A stretch of DNA of 64,000 bases from Pigmentiphaga sp. H8 (GCF_003854895.1 NZ_CP033966.1:3720001-3784000); one strand, 5' to 3'. Counted from the first letter of the stretch, positions 1 through 9,393 are shown. Notes: generated by a model from the sequence alone, not told the origin. Program-made: numbers and translations.

Positions 1-311
1 TCGGACAGGCTCTTGGCGATGCCAACCATGGAAGGATGCGTCCGGGCGCCGCTGGCGTATTCCTTCAGCGCCGCCTCGATGTACTTGGCGTTCTGCCCAG
101 CAATCATCGGAACGTGATAGACCTCGGGAAAGCTGGACTTGTAGCCCTGGATGCCATGGCAGCCTATGCACATGGAATTCTTGTCACGGGCGGCATCGGC
201 GTTGCCCGTGATGGTGGCCGGAGCCGATTGGGCCACGGCCGAACCGACGACCGCACAGGCGGCCAGGGCGGCCAACGCGGGCAGCGCCCGCTTCGTTATG
301 CTCAACTTCAT
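1..311 (-). CDS. c-type cytochrome, partial (3' end outside window)
   Basis: Reading leftward from an ATG at 309-311, the frame stays open to the window edge and gives 103 residues. Residues 1-28 form a Sec signal peptide (basic start, Ala/Leu core, cleavage near AVAQS). A CxxCH haem-binding motif (CIGCH) lies at residues 48-52, and HPSM near residue 95 could supply the axial Met. The size and spacing fit a small class I periplasmic cytochrome of the c553/c4 type, an electron carrier. No strong Shine-Dalgarno is visible before the ATG. The redox partner cannot be told because the downstream side is missing. It is divergent from the moxR gene, with 285 bp between them. Confidence 0.85.
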   Translation of the reverse strand, partial: MKLSITKRALPALAALAACAVVGSAVAQSAPATITGNADAARDKNSMCIGCHGIQGYKSSFPEVYHVPMIAGQNAKYIEAALKEYASGARTHPSMVGIAKSLS

Positions 312-596
312 TAGAACGCTCTATCAGAATCAAGGAAATCCCGATACCGGGCGGCGAAACGACTGAGCGGCAACGCCCGGCCCCCACAGGCCAACGAAGC
401 GTCTCCGTTTTATTCCATCGGGAAACCGTATTGTTGTACTGAAGTCCGGTTTCCGTCTTTATTTAACCCCTAATGATACATCAGGAACAACCTCCGTCCG
501 TCCCTTTGCGGGGACGGGCGCCGGCGCCCCCTGCCCGTCCGGACTTTTCTTATACTGGGTGCTTCGCCCCTGCGGGGCCCTACCGCCAGCCCGACC

Positions 597-1472
597 ATGC
601 CCCAGTCCGTCTCGCCGTCCGCCGCCCGCTTCCAGGGCACCGACACCTACGTCGCCACCGACGACCTGACGCTTGCCGTCAATGCCGCGCTCACGCTCGA
701 GCGCCCGCTCCTGATCAAGGGCGAACCCGGCACCGGCAAGACCATGCTGGCCGAGGAAGTGGCCCGGGCGCTGGGGCGGCCGCTGCTGCAATGGCACATC
801 AAGTCCACCACCAAGGCACACCAGGGGCTGTACGAGTACGACGCGGTCTCGCGCCTGCGCGATTCGCAGCTGGGCGACGAGAAGGTGCGCGACATCACGA
901 ACTACATCGTGCGCGGAGTGCTGTGGCAGGCCTTCGCCTCGCCCGAGCCGGTGGTGCTGCTGATCGACGAGATCGACAAGGCCGACATCGAATTCCCCAA
1001 CGACCTGCTGCGCGAGCTGGACCGCATGGAATTCCACGTGTACGAGACGCGGGAAACCGTGCGCGCCGTGCACCGGCCGCTGGTCATCATCACCTCCAAC
1101 AACGAGAAGGACCTGCCGGACGCCTTCCTGCGGCGCTGCTTCTTCCACTACATCCGGTTTCCCGAGAAGGAAACCATGGAGCGCATCGTCGGGGTCCACT
1201 ACCCCGGCCTGAAGAAGGAACTGCTGTCGGCGGCGCTGGACAGCTTCTTCCAGCTGCGCGAAACCCCGGGCCTGAAGAAGAAGCCGTCCACGTCCGAACT
1301 GCTGGACTGGCTCAAGGTCCTGCTGGCCGAGGACATCCCCCCGGAAGCCCTGACAAGCAACGACCGCGAAGCCGCCGTACCCCCGCTGCACGGCGCGCTG
1401 CTGAAAAACGAACAAGACGTCCACCTTTTCGAACGCCTGATCCTCATGGCTAGAAGCGGCAGACAGGCATGA
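597..1472 (+). CDS. MoxR family AAA+ ATPase
   Basis: A 291-residue AAA+ ATPase. The Walker A motif GEPGTGKT is near residues 42-49, the Walker B region VVLLIDEIDKAD near 120, and the sensor segment IITSNNEKDLPDAFLRR near 165. MoxR ATPases act with VWA-domain proteins as metal-insertion or assembly chaperones, and the next gene is such a VWA protein, so the two probably form one functional pair. The exact client is unknown; CoxD/CoxE- or NorQ-like roles are possible. A 113 bp gap filled by an intergenic repeat separates the pair, so they may still share a transcript. The ATG at 597 is chosen because conserved AAA+ sequence starts soon after it. Confidence 0.9.
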   Translation: MPQSVSPSAARFQGTDTYVATDDLTLAVNAALTLERPLLIKGEPGTGKTMLAEEVARALGRPLLQWHIKSTTKAHQGLYEYDAVSRLRDSQLGDEKVRDITNYIVRGVLWQAFASPEPVVLLIDEIDKADIEFPNDLLRELDRMEFHVYETRETVRAVHRPLVIITSNNEKDLPDAFLRRCFFHYIRFPEKETMERIVGVHYPGLKKELLSAALDSFFQLRETPGLKKKPSTSELLDWLKVLLAEDIPPEALTSNDREAAVPPLHGALLKNEQDVHLFERLILMARSGRQA

Positions 1473-1500
1473 AATCGCATCGATCCACCCCACCTGTCAT

Positions 1501-1579
1501 CCAGGGCGCCGCGGATCCGGCTTTGCCGGTCCGCCAGCGCCGCCCCCCGGGGGGCGCGCGAAGCGCGTAGGGGGGGGGG
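1501..1579 (-). repeat. Intergenic hairpin repeat, half copy (R1)
   Basis: About 79 bp made of nested inverted repeats: a GGATCCGGC/GCCGGTCC stem, a CCCCCC/GGGGGG stem and a CGCGCGAAGCGCG hairpin. It ends in GTAG followed by a run of ten G (1570-1579). The same unit recurs at 19953, 20110, 22804, 27705, 27797, 31780, 31945 and 57030. Here its G-rich end points at the ATG of the VWA gene, six bases beyond the run. It fills the whole moxR-VWA gap. Confidence 0.85.
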
Positions 1580-1585
1580 CCCGCC

Positions 1586-2758
1586 ATGCTCATTGATTTT
1601 TTTTACCATCTGCGCAAGCACCAGTTGCCGGTCTCCATCAACGAGTACCTGACGCTGCTGGAGGCGCTGTCGCGCCGGGTGATCGCGCCGTCGGTGGACG
1701 AGTTCTATCTGCTGGCCCGGATGACGCTGGTCAAGGACGAAAGCCAGTTCGACCGCTACGACCGGGCCTTCGCCAGCTACTACAAGGGCATCGAGGCGGC
1801 CTTCCCGCCGGGCAAGGAGATCCCGGCCGAATGGCTGGTGCAGCGCTTCATGCGCGAGCTGTCGGCCGAGGACAAGGCCGCGATCGAGAAGCTGGGCTGG
1901 GACAAGCTGATGGAACTGTTCCGCCAGCGGCTGGAGGAGCAGAAGGAACGCCACGAGGGCGGCAGCAAGTGGATAGGCACGGGGGGCACCTCGCCCTTCG
2001 GCAGCGGCGGCTACCACCCCGAGGGCATCCGCATCGGCCAGGACAGCGCCGGCAACCACAGCGCGGTCAAGGCCTGGGACATGCGCAGCTTCCGCGACTA
2101 CGACGACCAGGTGGAGCTGGGCACGCGCAACATCAAGGTGGCCCTGCGGCGGCTGCGCCGCTTCGCCCGCGAAGGCGCCGACCTGGAACTGGACCTGGAC
2201 GACACGATACGCAGCACCGCGCGCAACGCCGGCCACCTGGACATCCGCATGGTGCCCGAGCGGCACAACACGGTGAAGGTGCTGATGATGCTGGACGTGG
2301 GCGGCACCATGGACAGCCACATCCAGCGGATCGAGGAACTGTTCTCGGCCGCGCGCAGCGAGTTCAAGCACCTGGAAGTCTATTATTTCCACAACTGCCT
2401 GTACGACTGGGTCTGGCAAAGCAACCGCCGGCGCCACGCCGAGCGTGCCCACACCTGGGACGTGCTGCGCAAGTACAACCCGGACTGGCGCCTGATCTTC
2501 GTCGGCGACGCCACCATGAGCCCCTACGAGATCCTGCAGCCGGGCGGCTCGGTGGAATACCACAACACCGAGGCCGGCGCGGTCTGGCTGCAGCGCATGG
2601 CCGCGGCCTTTCCCCGTTTCGCCTGGCTCAACCCCGAGCCGGAGGGCCTGTGGCCCTACCGCCAATCCACCGACATCATCCGGAAACTGATGCAGGGCCG
2701 CATGTATCCGGTCACGCTGAACGGCCTGGAACAGGCCATGCGGCTGTTGTCCAAGTAG
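1586..2758 (+). CDS. VWA domain protein, CoxE-like partner of MoxR
   Basis: A 390-residue cytoplasmic protein with no signal peptide or membrane segment. The C-terminal half carries a von Willebrand A domain. The metal-site loop reads MLDVGGTMDSHI near residues 233-244, so it is DxGxT rather than the classical DxSxS; further conserved acidic residues occur in the VGDATMSPYE segment near 310. It follows a MoxR ATPase, the usual arrangement for this family, and the pair probably acts in maturation of a metalloenzyme or surface complex that cannot be identified here. The start is unusual: it lies six bases after a ten-G run from the repeat, and codons 4-7 contain a run of eight T (1597-1604). 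No ordinary Shine-Dalgarno is present apart from the G tract. Confidence 0.85.
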   Translation: MLIDFFYHLRKHQLPVSINEYLTLLEALSRRVIAPSVDEFYLLARMTLVKDESQFDRYDRAFASYYKGIEAAFPPGKEIPAEWLVQRFMRELSAEDKAAIEKLGWDKLMELFRQRLEEQKERHEGGSKWIGTGGTSPFGSGGYHPEGIRIGQDSAGNHSAVKAWDMRSFRDYDDQVELGTRNIKVALRRLRRFAREGADLELDLDDTIRSTARNAGHLDIRMVPERHNTVKVLMMLDVGGTMDSHIQRIEELFSAARSEFKHLEVYYFHNCLYDWVWQSNRRRHAERAHTWDVLRKYNPDWRLIFVGDATMSPYEILQPGGSVEYHNTEAGAVWLQRMAAAFPRFAWLNPEPEGLWPYRQSTDIIRKLMQGRMYPVTLNGLEQAMRLLSK

Positions 2759-2834
2759 CCCTCCGGGCCGCGCGGCGGGAACGTTGTCGCGGTCCGGCAC
2801 TCCAATCCACTTCCTGAATGGTTCGAGTCCGCCC

Positions 2835-5612
2835 ATGCCATCATCGCTCACCGCCAACCGCTCCGGCCCCCTGGGCCGGGCCTTCGCCTGCGTGGCCCTG
2901 TCCCTGGCCACCCTGCTGCCGCCGGCCACCCAGGCGGCGCAAGCGCAGGCCGCCGTGCCCGCCGGCGTACAGAAGCTCACCTCGGTCGAGGGCATCAACG
3001 AATACCGGCTGAACAACGGCCTGCGCGTCCTGCTGGCGCCCGACCAGTCCAAGCCGACCACCACCGTCAACATGACCTATCTCGTGGGCTCGCGCCAGGA
3101 GAACTACGGCGAGACCGGCATGGCGCACCTGCTGGAACACATGCTGTTCAAGGGCACGCCCACCATGCGCAACGCGCTGTCCGAGTTCTCGCGCCGCGGC
3201 CTGCAGGCCAACGGCAGCACCTGGACCGACCGCACGAACTATTTCGCCAGCTTCGCCGCCAACGAGGCCAACCTGGACTGGTACCTGGGCTGGCAGGCCG
3301 ACGCCATGGTCAACTCGCTGATCGCGCGCAAGGACCTGGACTCGGAAATGACCGTGGTCCGCAACGAGATGGAAAGCGGCGAGAACAACCCGTTCCGCGT
3401 GCTGATGAGCAAGATGATGGCCACGGCCTATCAGTGGCACAACTACGGCAAGACCACGATAGGCGCGCGCTCGGACGTCGAGAACGTCGACATCGGCCGC
3501 CTGCAGGCCTTCTACCGCACCTACTACCAGCCGGACAACGCCGTGCTGATCGTCTCGGGCCAGTTCGACGAGGCCAAGACGCTGGCGGTCATCGCCCGCA
3601 CCTTCGGCAAGATCCCCAAGCCCAAGCGCACCCTGCCCCGCCTGTACACCGAGGAACCGGTCCAGGACGGCGAACGCAGCGTCACGCTGCGCCGCTCCGG
3701 CGGCTCGCCCATGGTCGCGGCCATGTACCACACGCCGCAGGGCGGCGCGGCCGATTCCGCGGCCATGGAAATGCTGGCCAGCATCCTGGGCGACGCGCCC
3801 TCGGGCCGGCTGTACAAGGCGCTGGTGGAAACCAAGCTGGCCGCCTCGACCTTCGGCTTCACCTTCGGCATGTACGACCCCGGCATGGTCATGATGGGCG
3901 CGCAGTTGCAGCCCGGCGCCAGCCTGGACGCCGCGCGCGACAAGATGCTGGAGACCATCGAGTCCATCAAGACGCAGCCGATCACCAGCGAAGAGCTGGA
4001 GCGCGCGCGCACCCGCTGGCTCAAGGACTGGGACATGGCCTACAGCGACCCGCAGAAGGTGGGCGTATCGCTGTCCGAAAGCATCGCCCAGGGCGACTGG
4101 CGCTTGTTCTTCGTGACGCGCGACCGCGTCCGCGACCTGAAACTGGCCGACGTCCAGCGCGTGGCCGAAAGCTATCTGCTGCAATCGAACCGTACCCTGG
4201 GCACCTACATCCCGACGGACGGTCCCCAGCGCGCGCCCGCGCCACAGCCCCTGGACCTGCAGGCCGAGCTGAAGGGCTACAAGGGCGACACCGATTTCGT
4301 GCAGGCCGAGGCCTTCGACGCCACCCCGGCCAACATCGACGCCCGCACCCAGCGCAAGACCCTGGACCTGCCCAACGGGCCGGTCAAGCTGGCGCTGCTG
4401 CCCAAGTCGACGCGCGGCCATCTGGTCAACGCCCGGCTGGTGGTGCAGTTCGGCGATGCCCAGACGCTGCGCGGCCAGCGCGACATCTCCCGCGCCGTGG
4501 GCGCCCTGCTCGACAACGGCACCGCCACGATGACGCGCCAGCAGATCGAGGACCGTTTCGACGCCTTGCGGGCGGACGTCGGCTTCGGCGGCGGCGGCAC
4601 CAGCGCGGTGGTCGACATATCCACCACCCGCGACAACCTGCCCGCCACGCTGGAACTCGCGCTGGACGTCCTGCGCAATGCCAGCTTCCCCGAGGATCAA
4701 CTGGACGAGTACCGCCGCCGCGGCCTGGCCTCGGTGGAAAGCGCCCGGCAGGAGCCCACGGCGGTCGCGCAGCAGACCCTGGCGCGGCACGACAATCCGT
4801 GGCCTGCCGACGACCTGCGCTACACCCCGAGCTTCGACGAGCAGGAGGCCGCCTACAAGGCGCTGACGCGCGACGCGCTGGTGCAGTTCCATGACCGCTT
4901 CTACGGAGCGGGCCGCGTACGGCTGGCCGCCGTGGGCGACTTCGATCCGGCCGCGGTCGAGCAGTCCCTGACCAAGGGCCTGCAAGGCTGGAAGCAGGCT
5001 CCCGCCTATACCCGCGTGGACGATCCGTACCACACGGTGCCGGCCAAGCGTTTCGACGTCTCGCTGCCCGACAAGGCCAACGCCTTCTACCTGTCGACCA
5101 TGCCGATCAAGCTGCAGGATACCGACCCGGACTACCCCGCGGCCATGCTGGCCAACTACCTGCTGGGCAGTTCCGAGACCTCGCGGCTGTGGATGCGGGT
5201 ACGCGAGCGCGAAGGCCTTTCGTACAACGTGCGCAGCCAGTTGGCCGCCTCGTCCTACGAGCCCTCGGGCCAGTGGACGCTGTACGCCATCTACGCGCCC
5301 AGCAACCGGGCGCGGCTGGAAACGGCCATCAAGGAGGAATCCGAGCGCGTGCTGCGCGAAGGTTTCAGCGCGGCCGAGGTCAAGGATGGCATCGATTCGC
5401 TGATGAACCTGCGCCACCTGGCCCGCGCGCAAGACCGGCGGCTGGTGGGAGCCTGGTCGGATTACCTGGACCTGGACCGCACCTTCGCCTTCGCGGCGGA
5501 ATCCGACCGCAAGCTGAAGGCACTGACCGCCCAGCAGGTCAACGCGGCGCTGCGCAAGTACTTCAAGCCCGAGGACTTCAGCACCGCGGTGGCGGGAACC
5601 TTCAAGCCCTAG
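2835..5612 (+). CDS. M16 family zinc metallopeptidase, two-domain, exported
   Basis: A 925-residue pitrilysin-type peptidase. The first 35-40 residues look like a Sec signal peptide (basic region, Ala/Leu core, small residues at TQAAQAQA), which favours the ATG at 2835 over an upstream in-frame ATG at 2784. The inverse zinc motif HxxEH (HLLEH) is at residues 98-102, and the distal acidic ligand is expected in the NEMESGENN segment near 180. A second M16 half around residues 500-900 lacks this motif, as is normal for long two-domain members. It should degrade peptides in the periplasm or envelope. It overlaps the convergent DUF2889 gene by four bases. Confidence 0.9.
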   Translation: MPSSLTANRSGPLGRAFACVALSLATLLPPATQAAQAQAAVPAGVQKLTSVEGINEYRLNNGLRVLLAPDQSKPTTTVNMTYLVGSRQENYGETGMAHLLEHMLFKGTPTMRNALSEFSRRGLQANGSTWTDRTNYFASFAANEANLDWYLGWQADAMVNSLIARKDLDSEMTVVRNEMESGENNPFRVLMSKMMATAYQWHNYGKTTIGARSDVENVDIGRLQAFYRTYYQPDNAVLIVSGQFDEAKTLAVIARTFGKIPKPKRTLPRLYTEEPVQDGERSVTLRRSGGSPMVAAMYHTPQGGAADSAAMEMLASILGDAPSGRLYKALVETKLAASTFGFTFGMYDPGMVMMGAQLQPGASLDAARDKMLETIESIKTQPITSEELERARTRWLKDWDMAYSDPQKVGVSLSESIAQGDWRLFFVTRDRVRDLKLADVQRVAESYLLQSNRTLGTYIPTDGPQRAPAPQPLDLQAELKGYKGDTDFVQAEAFDATPANIDARTQRKTLDLPNGPVKLALLPKSTRGHLVNARLVVQFGDAQTLRGQRDISRAVGALLDNGTATMTRQQIEDRFDALRADVGFGGGGTSAVVDISTTRDNLPATLELALDVLRNASFPEDQLDEYRRRGLASVESARQEPTAVAQQTLARHDNPWPADDLRYTPSFDEQEAAYKALTRDALVQFHDRFYGAGRVRLAAVGDFDPAAVEQSLTKGLQGWKQAPAYTRVDDPYHTVPAKRFDVSLPDKANAFYLSTMPIKLQDTDPDYPAAMLANYLLGSSETSRLWMRVREREGLSYNVRSQLAASSYEPSGQWTLYAIYAPSNRARLETAIKEESERVLREGFSAAEVKDGIDSLMNLRHLARAQDRRLVGAWSDYLDLDRTFAFAAESDRKLKALTAQQVNAALRKYFKPEDFSTAVAGTFKP

Positions 5613-6193
5613 TCCGGGCGCCCTCGAGAGGCCCGTCCATCGGGCCTCTCGGCCGCATGCTGCGGCCAGAGCATCTTCACCACCTCCCGGTCGCGGCCGA
5701 AGGCGAAACAGGAATCGATCTTCTCCCGCGCCCGCTCCTCGCCCACCAGCAGGGGCATGTCGCGCTGCAATCCGCGTATGCCCTGCAACGCCGTGGTCGC
5801 CATCGGCACCAGCATTTCCATCAAGTGGGTACAACTGGCCGCGCCGCGCAGCCGGTCCTTGACCATGGCCGTCCAGCCCCGGGCAATGCGCTCGCCGATC
5901 AGCACCCGCAGCGTGTCCGTCGCTTCCTTGCATAGCGGCCAGGGCGTCGAATCCGACACCGCGACGATGTCCCGGATCACATACGCGTCATCCACGGTCA
6001 GGCGTATCCACAAGTCGTGCAGCGCCTCTCCCGCGGGCAGCGGTTCGTCCGAACTCATGAGCTGGAAGGGAAAGGGCTTGCGATCGACCAGCCGGGCCTC
6101 CACGTCGTAAAGACCGTCCTCGCGGGCGTAGGTCTGCATGTCGATGACGCGGTGGTGGACGGAGCGGCGGGCGGAGGGTTCCGGTAAAGGCAT
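5609..6193 (-). CDS. DUF2889 domain protein
   Basis: A 194-residue protein. The segment VHHRVIDMQTYAREDGLYDV, followed by EARLVDRKPFPF, is characteristic of DUF2889, a family of unknown biochemical role common in Burkholderiales. The ATG at 6193 (MPLPEPSARR) is preferred over an upstream ATG because conserved sequence starts about ten residues later. No signal peptide or transmembrane segment is apparent. Its 3' end overlaps the M16 gene by four bases in convergent orientation. A cysteine-containing stretch (LRGAASCTHLMEML) is conserved-looking, but no enzymatic motif can be named. Confidence 0.8.
   Translation of the reverse strand: MPLPEPSARRSVHHRVIDMQTYAREDGLYDVEARLVDRKPFPFQLMSSDEPLPAGEALHDLWIRLTVDDAYVIRDIVAVSDSTPWPLCKEATDTLRVLIGERIARGWTAMVKDRLRGAASCTHLMEMLVPMATTALQGIRGLQRDMPLLVGEERAREKIDSCFAFGRDREVVKMLWPQHAAERPDGRASRGRPD
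5626..5650. terminator. Hairpin at convergent M16/DUF2889 gene ends
   Basis: A perfect 10-bp stem (GAGAGGCCCG, five-base loop, CGGGCCTCTC) starts 14 bases after the M16 stop codon. No T run follows, so it may be a processing or Rho-assisted end rather than a classical intrinsic terminator. It lies inside the 3' end of the DUF2889 gene. Confidence 0.5.
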
Positions 6194-6295
6194 GATGGCA
6201 GGCTTCCTGGCTGGCGCCGAAGCGGTCGGCGACGCGACGGCGCGGCGCGGATCCATGCCCGCGGCGCCCGCATGTGCGGGCTATTGTAGAGGCAC

Positions 6296-6323
6296 GGGCC
6301 CGCGCGGCCGAATCCGCGGGCCC
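6296..6323 (-). terminator. GC-rich stem-loop downstream of tctA
   Basis: A 9-bp perfect stem GGGCCCGCG/CGCGGGCCC with a 10-base loop begins 18 bases past the tctA stop on the minus strand. No U tract follows. It probably protects or ends the rhodanese-tctCBA message. Confidence 0.45.
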
Positions 6324-6341
6324 GCCCAGGCGGCCTGGAGG

Positions 6342-7847
6342 CTAGGCCTCGGCCAGCACCACGGCCCGCTTGCGCCGGATGGCCGGCGCAAGCGCCAGCA
6401 CGATCAGCAGCGCCGTGGCGATCAGCAGCCCCAGCGAGATGGGCCGGGTGACGAACACCGAGAAATCGCCTCGCGCCACCATGAGCGTGCGCCGGAAACT
6501 CGTTTCCATCATGGGTCCCAGCACGAAGCCCAGCAGCAGCGGCACCGGCGATATCGACAGCTTGCCGAACAGGTAGCCGGCCACGCCGAAGCCGGCGACC
6601 AGGAACACGTCCGCCACCGAGTTCTGGATGGAATAGACGCCAACGCAGCAGAACACCAGGATGGCCGGATACAGCAGGCGATACGGCACCTTGAGCAGCC
6701 GCACCCACAGCCCGATCAGCGGCAGGTTCAGGACCACCAGGATCAGGTTGCCTATCCACATCGAGGCGATCAGGCCCCAGAAAAGCGCGGGGTGGCTGGT
6801 CATGACCTGCGGTCCCGGCTGGATGTTGTGGATGGTCATCGCGCCCAGCATCAGCGCCATGACGGCGCTGCCGGGAACGCCCAGCGTCAGCAGCGGGATG
6901 AAGTTGGTCTGCGCGGCGGCGTTGTTGGCGGCCTCGGGCGCGGCGACGCCTTCGATGGCGCCATGCCCCATTTCCGCCGACCGCGACGACAGTTTTTTCT
7001 CCATCGTGTAGGCCGAGAACGCGGAAATGGTCACGCCCGCTCCGGGCAGGATGCCGAGGGCCGACCCGAGCGCGGTGCCCCGGGCGATCGAGGGCGTCAT
7101 GCGCCGGAAGTCTTCGCGGGTGGGCATCAGGCTGGCGATGGGCGCCACGGCCGTCGTCCCTGTGGTCTTCTGCATTTCCAGGTTCGCCACGATCTCGGCC
7201 ACACCGAACAGGCCCATGGCCAGGCAGGTGAACTCGATGCCCTCCATCAGTTGCGGGATCTCGAAGGCCAGCCGCACCGTGCCGCTGTTCACGTCGGTCC
7301 CGACCAGGCCGAGGATGATGCCGATGGCGATCATGCCCAGCGACACGTCCAGCGACTCGGAGGACAGCGCCACGGCACCGACCAGCCCCAGCAGCATCAG
7401 CGAGAAATACTCCGCCGGCCCGAACTTGAACGCCATCTCGGCCAGCGGCGCGGCGAACGCCGCCAGCAGCAGCACGCCGACGCAGCCGGCGAAGAAGGAC
7501 GCGATGGCGGCCGTGGCGAGGGCCGGACCCGCCCTGCCCTGCGTGGCCATGGCATGTCCGTCGATCAGCGTGACGGCCGACGACGACTCGCCCGGCAGCT
7601 TCACCAGGATCGCGGTGGTCGAACCGCCATACTGGGCGCCGTAGTAGATGCTGGCCAGCATGATGAGCGCCGACGTGGGCGGCAGCGCATAGGTGATGGG
7701 CAGCAGCATCGCGATGGTCGGCACCGGCCCCAGGCCGGGCAGGACGCCGATCAGGGTGCCCAGCAGGCAACCCGTGAAGGCATAGGCAAGGTTCTGCCAT
7801 GAAAGCGCCGTGGCGAAGCCCAGCGCCAGATGGTCCAGCAATTCCAT
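6342..7847 (-). CDS. Tripartite tricarboxylate transporter permease, TctA family
   Basis: A 501-residue polytopic inner-membrane protein with about 10-12 hydrophobic segments. It has the Gly/Pro-rich TctA signatures near the N-terminus (TGCLLGTLIGVLPGLGPVPT) and mid-protein (LGSALGILPGAGVTISAFSA). It is the large channel subunit of a TTT-type secondary transporter that imports carboxylates using a periplasmic binding protein. It is the last gene of an operon: rhodanese, Bug/TctC, TctB, TctA. The TctB stop lies 11 bases upstream. The substrate is unknown; TTT systems carry citrate, tartrate, aromatic acids and others. Confidence 0.92.
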   Translation of the reverse strand: MELLDHLALGFATALSWQNLAYAFTGCLLGTLIGVLPGLGPVPTIAMLLPITYALPPTSALIMLASIYYGAQYGGSTTAILVKLPGESSSAVTLIDGHAMATQGRAGPALATAAIASFFAGCVGVLLLAAFAAPLAEMAFKFGPAEYFSLMLLGLVGAVALSSESLDVSLGMIAIGIILGLVGTDVNSGTVRLAFEIPQLMEGIEFTCLAMGLFGVAEIVANLEMQKTTGTTAVAPIASLMPTREDFRRMTPSIARGTALGSALGILPGAGVTISAFSAYTMEKKLSSRSAEMGHGAIEGVAAPEAANNAAAQTNFIPLLTLGVPGSAVMALMLGAMTIHNIQPGPQVMTSHPALFWGLIASMWIGNLILVVLNLPLIGLWVRLLKVPYRLLYPAILVFCCVGVYSIQNSVADVFLVAGFGVAGYLFGKLSISPVPLLLGFVLGPMMETSFRRTLMVARGDFSVFVTRPISLGLLIATALLIVLALAPAIRRKRAVVLAEA

Positions 7848-7858
7848 TCGACGCTCCT

Positions 7859-8317
7859 TTAGTCCAGGAAGGCGGGCCAGAGGTTGAACGGCAACCCCAG
7901 CCCGTGGACGAACGCGCCGACGATCAGCACCACCATCACGGCCGCGTTGGCCAGCGCGCCGCGCCAGGTGAATTCATGGCTGGCGCGGCTGGCGACGACG
8001 ACCAGCGTGGCGATCGCCAGCACCAGCCCCAGGGGCTTGAGCATGACGCCGAACAGCACCACCGACCCGGTCATCCAGGACAGCGACCTGAGGTCCCAGC
8101 GTTCCAGCTTTTCCTTCGGCGCGCCCGCCGCGTACGCCCTCACGGTGATGGACAGGCCCAGCGCCGCGAGCAGGAGGCCCAGCCAGAACGGGAAATAGCC
8201 GGGCCCGATGCGCGCGGACGTGCCCATGGGATAGCCCGAGGCGAGCAGCGACGTGCCAGCCCCCAGCAATAGATACAGCAGGCCCGTGGCCAGCCTTTTT
8301 TCACTACGCGGATACAT
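7859..8317 (-). CDS. Tripartite tricarboxylate transporter small subunit, TctB family
   Basis: A 152-residue membrane protein with four predicted hydrophobic helices (around residues 10-30, 40-58, 80-105 and 120-142), the normal size and topology of TctB. It partners TctA in the inner membrane. It lies between the binding protein gene (55 bases upstream) and tctA (11 bases downstream) on the same strand, so all three components of one transporter are adjacent. Confidence 0.88.
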   Translation of the reverse strand: MYPRSEKRLATGLLYLLLGAGTSLLASGYPMGTSARIGPGYFPFWLGLLLAALGLSITVRAYAAGAPKEKLERWDLRSLSWMTGSVVLFGVMLKPLGLVLAIATLVVVASRASHEFTWRGALANAAVMVVLIVGAFVHGLGLPFNLWPAFLD

Positions 8318-8371
8318 GGTCCCCTCTTGGTCTTGTCGGTCGGTGCGCGGGCGCGATGGCCCGCGTCCCGT

Positions 8372-9376
8372 TTACTGCAAGGTGATGCGCGCGGCCTTGA
8401 TGACCTGGGAATAGCGCTCCAGGTCCTGGCGCAGCGACCGGTCGAATTCGGCCGGCGTGCCGCCCGCGACGCCATATCCCATGCCCTCGACCTGCGCCTT
8501 GATGTCGGGCTGGCGCAGGATCTCCATCACGTCGCGGTTGATCTTCTCGACCACGGCCGCGGGGGTCTTGGCCGGCGCCAGGATGCCCTGCCAGGACTCG
8601 ACGTCGAACCCGGGCACGCCGGACTCCGCCACGGTGGGCACGTCGGGCAGCGCGGAAGAGCGATAGGAGGTGGTGACGGCCAGCGGCACCAGGCGCCCGG
8701 CCTTGATGAACTCGGTGACGGCGGCCATGGTGATCATGGTGGCGTCGATGTGCCCACCCATGACGTCGACCGCGGCCGGACCGCCCCCGGGATACGGGAT
8801 GTAGTTGACGTCGATGCCGGTCTGCGCCTGGATCATTTCGTGCGCGATGTGGGCGATGCCGCCGCTGGTCGGCAGGCCGACCGTCACCTGGCCCGGGGAC
8901 TTCTTCGCCAGCGCCAGATATTGCTGGAAAGTCTTGACGCCCAGCGTGGGCCGAACCACGAGGATCTGCGGATTGGCGATGGCCCGCACGACACCGGAGA
9001 AATCCTTGAGCGCATAGGGCGGCTTCTTGAGCAGGGCGGTGTTCAGCACCACGGCATCGCTGTGCAGCAGCAAGGTATAGCCGTCGGGCGCCGCCTTGGC
9101 CACCTGCGCCGCGCCGATCGAGCCGCCGGCCCCGGTGACGTTTTCCACCACCACGGCCTGGCCCCACTTCGCATTCAGCTTTTCCGCCAGCAGGCGGGCG
9201 ATCTTGTCGGTGCTGCCGCCGGCCGATACCGGCACCACCATCCGGACCGTCTTGGCCGGGAACGCTCCCGCATCGGCCGCCTGCCCCGGGCTGGCCCAGG
9301 CCACGGCCATTGCGGCCGCCAGGACCAGGCCGGATGTCGATACCTTGCCGCCCCGCTTCGTGTTCTTGATCTTCAT
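8372..9376 (-). CDS. Bug/TctC family periplasmic substrate-binding protein
   Basis: A 334-residue exported protein. Residues 1-33 form a signal peptide (basic start, then VLAAAMAVAWASPGQAADA). The mature start FPAKTVRMVVPVSAGGSTD is the typical N-terminal ligand loop of the Bug family. The start is fixed by a strong AGGAGGA five bases before the ATG at 9376. It captures a carboxylate-type ligand for the TctA/TctB permease encoded just downstream. Unlike many orphan Bug genes in Alcaligenaceae, this one has its complete transporter beside it. It begins 18 bases after the rhodanese stop, so the two are probably co-transcribed. Confidence 0.92.
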   Translation of the reverse strand: MKIKNTKRGGKVSTSGLVLAAAMAVAWASPGQAADAGAFPAKTVRMVVPVSAGGSTDKIARLLAEKLNAKWGQAVVVENVTGAGGSIGAAQVAKAAPDGYTLLLHSDAVVLNTALLKKPPYALKDFSGVVRAIANPQILVVRPTLGVKTFQQYLALAKKSPGQVTVGLPTSGGIAHIAHEMIQAQTGIDVNYIPYPGGGPAAVDVMGGHIDATMITMAAVTEFIKAGRLVPLAVTTSYRSSALPDVPTVAESGVPGFDVESWQGILAPAKTPAAVVEKINRDVMEILRQPDIKAQVEGMGYGVAGGTPAEFDRSLRQDLERYSQVIKAARITLQ

Positions 9377-9393
9377 GCTTTCCTCCTCAGGTT

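Noticed and set aside
1501..1579. Repeat R1 as an intrinsic terminator of moxR
   Set aside because: It forms hairpins but has no T tract in the moxR direction, and the same unit occurs in leaders (motA), so termination is not its general role.
2841..5933. 1030-codon minus-strand open frame opposite the M16 peptidase gene
   Set aside because: It is antisense to a clear protease, its Gly/Arg/Val/Gln/His-heavy composition is typical of mirror frames in GC-rich DNA, and no domain is recognisable.
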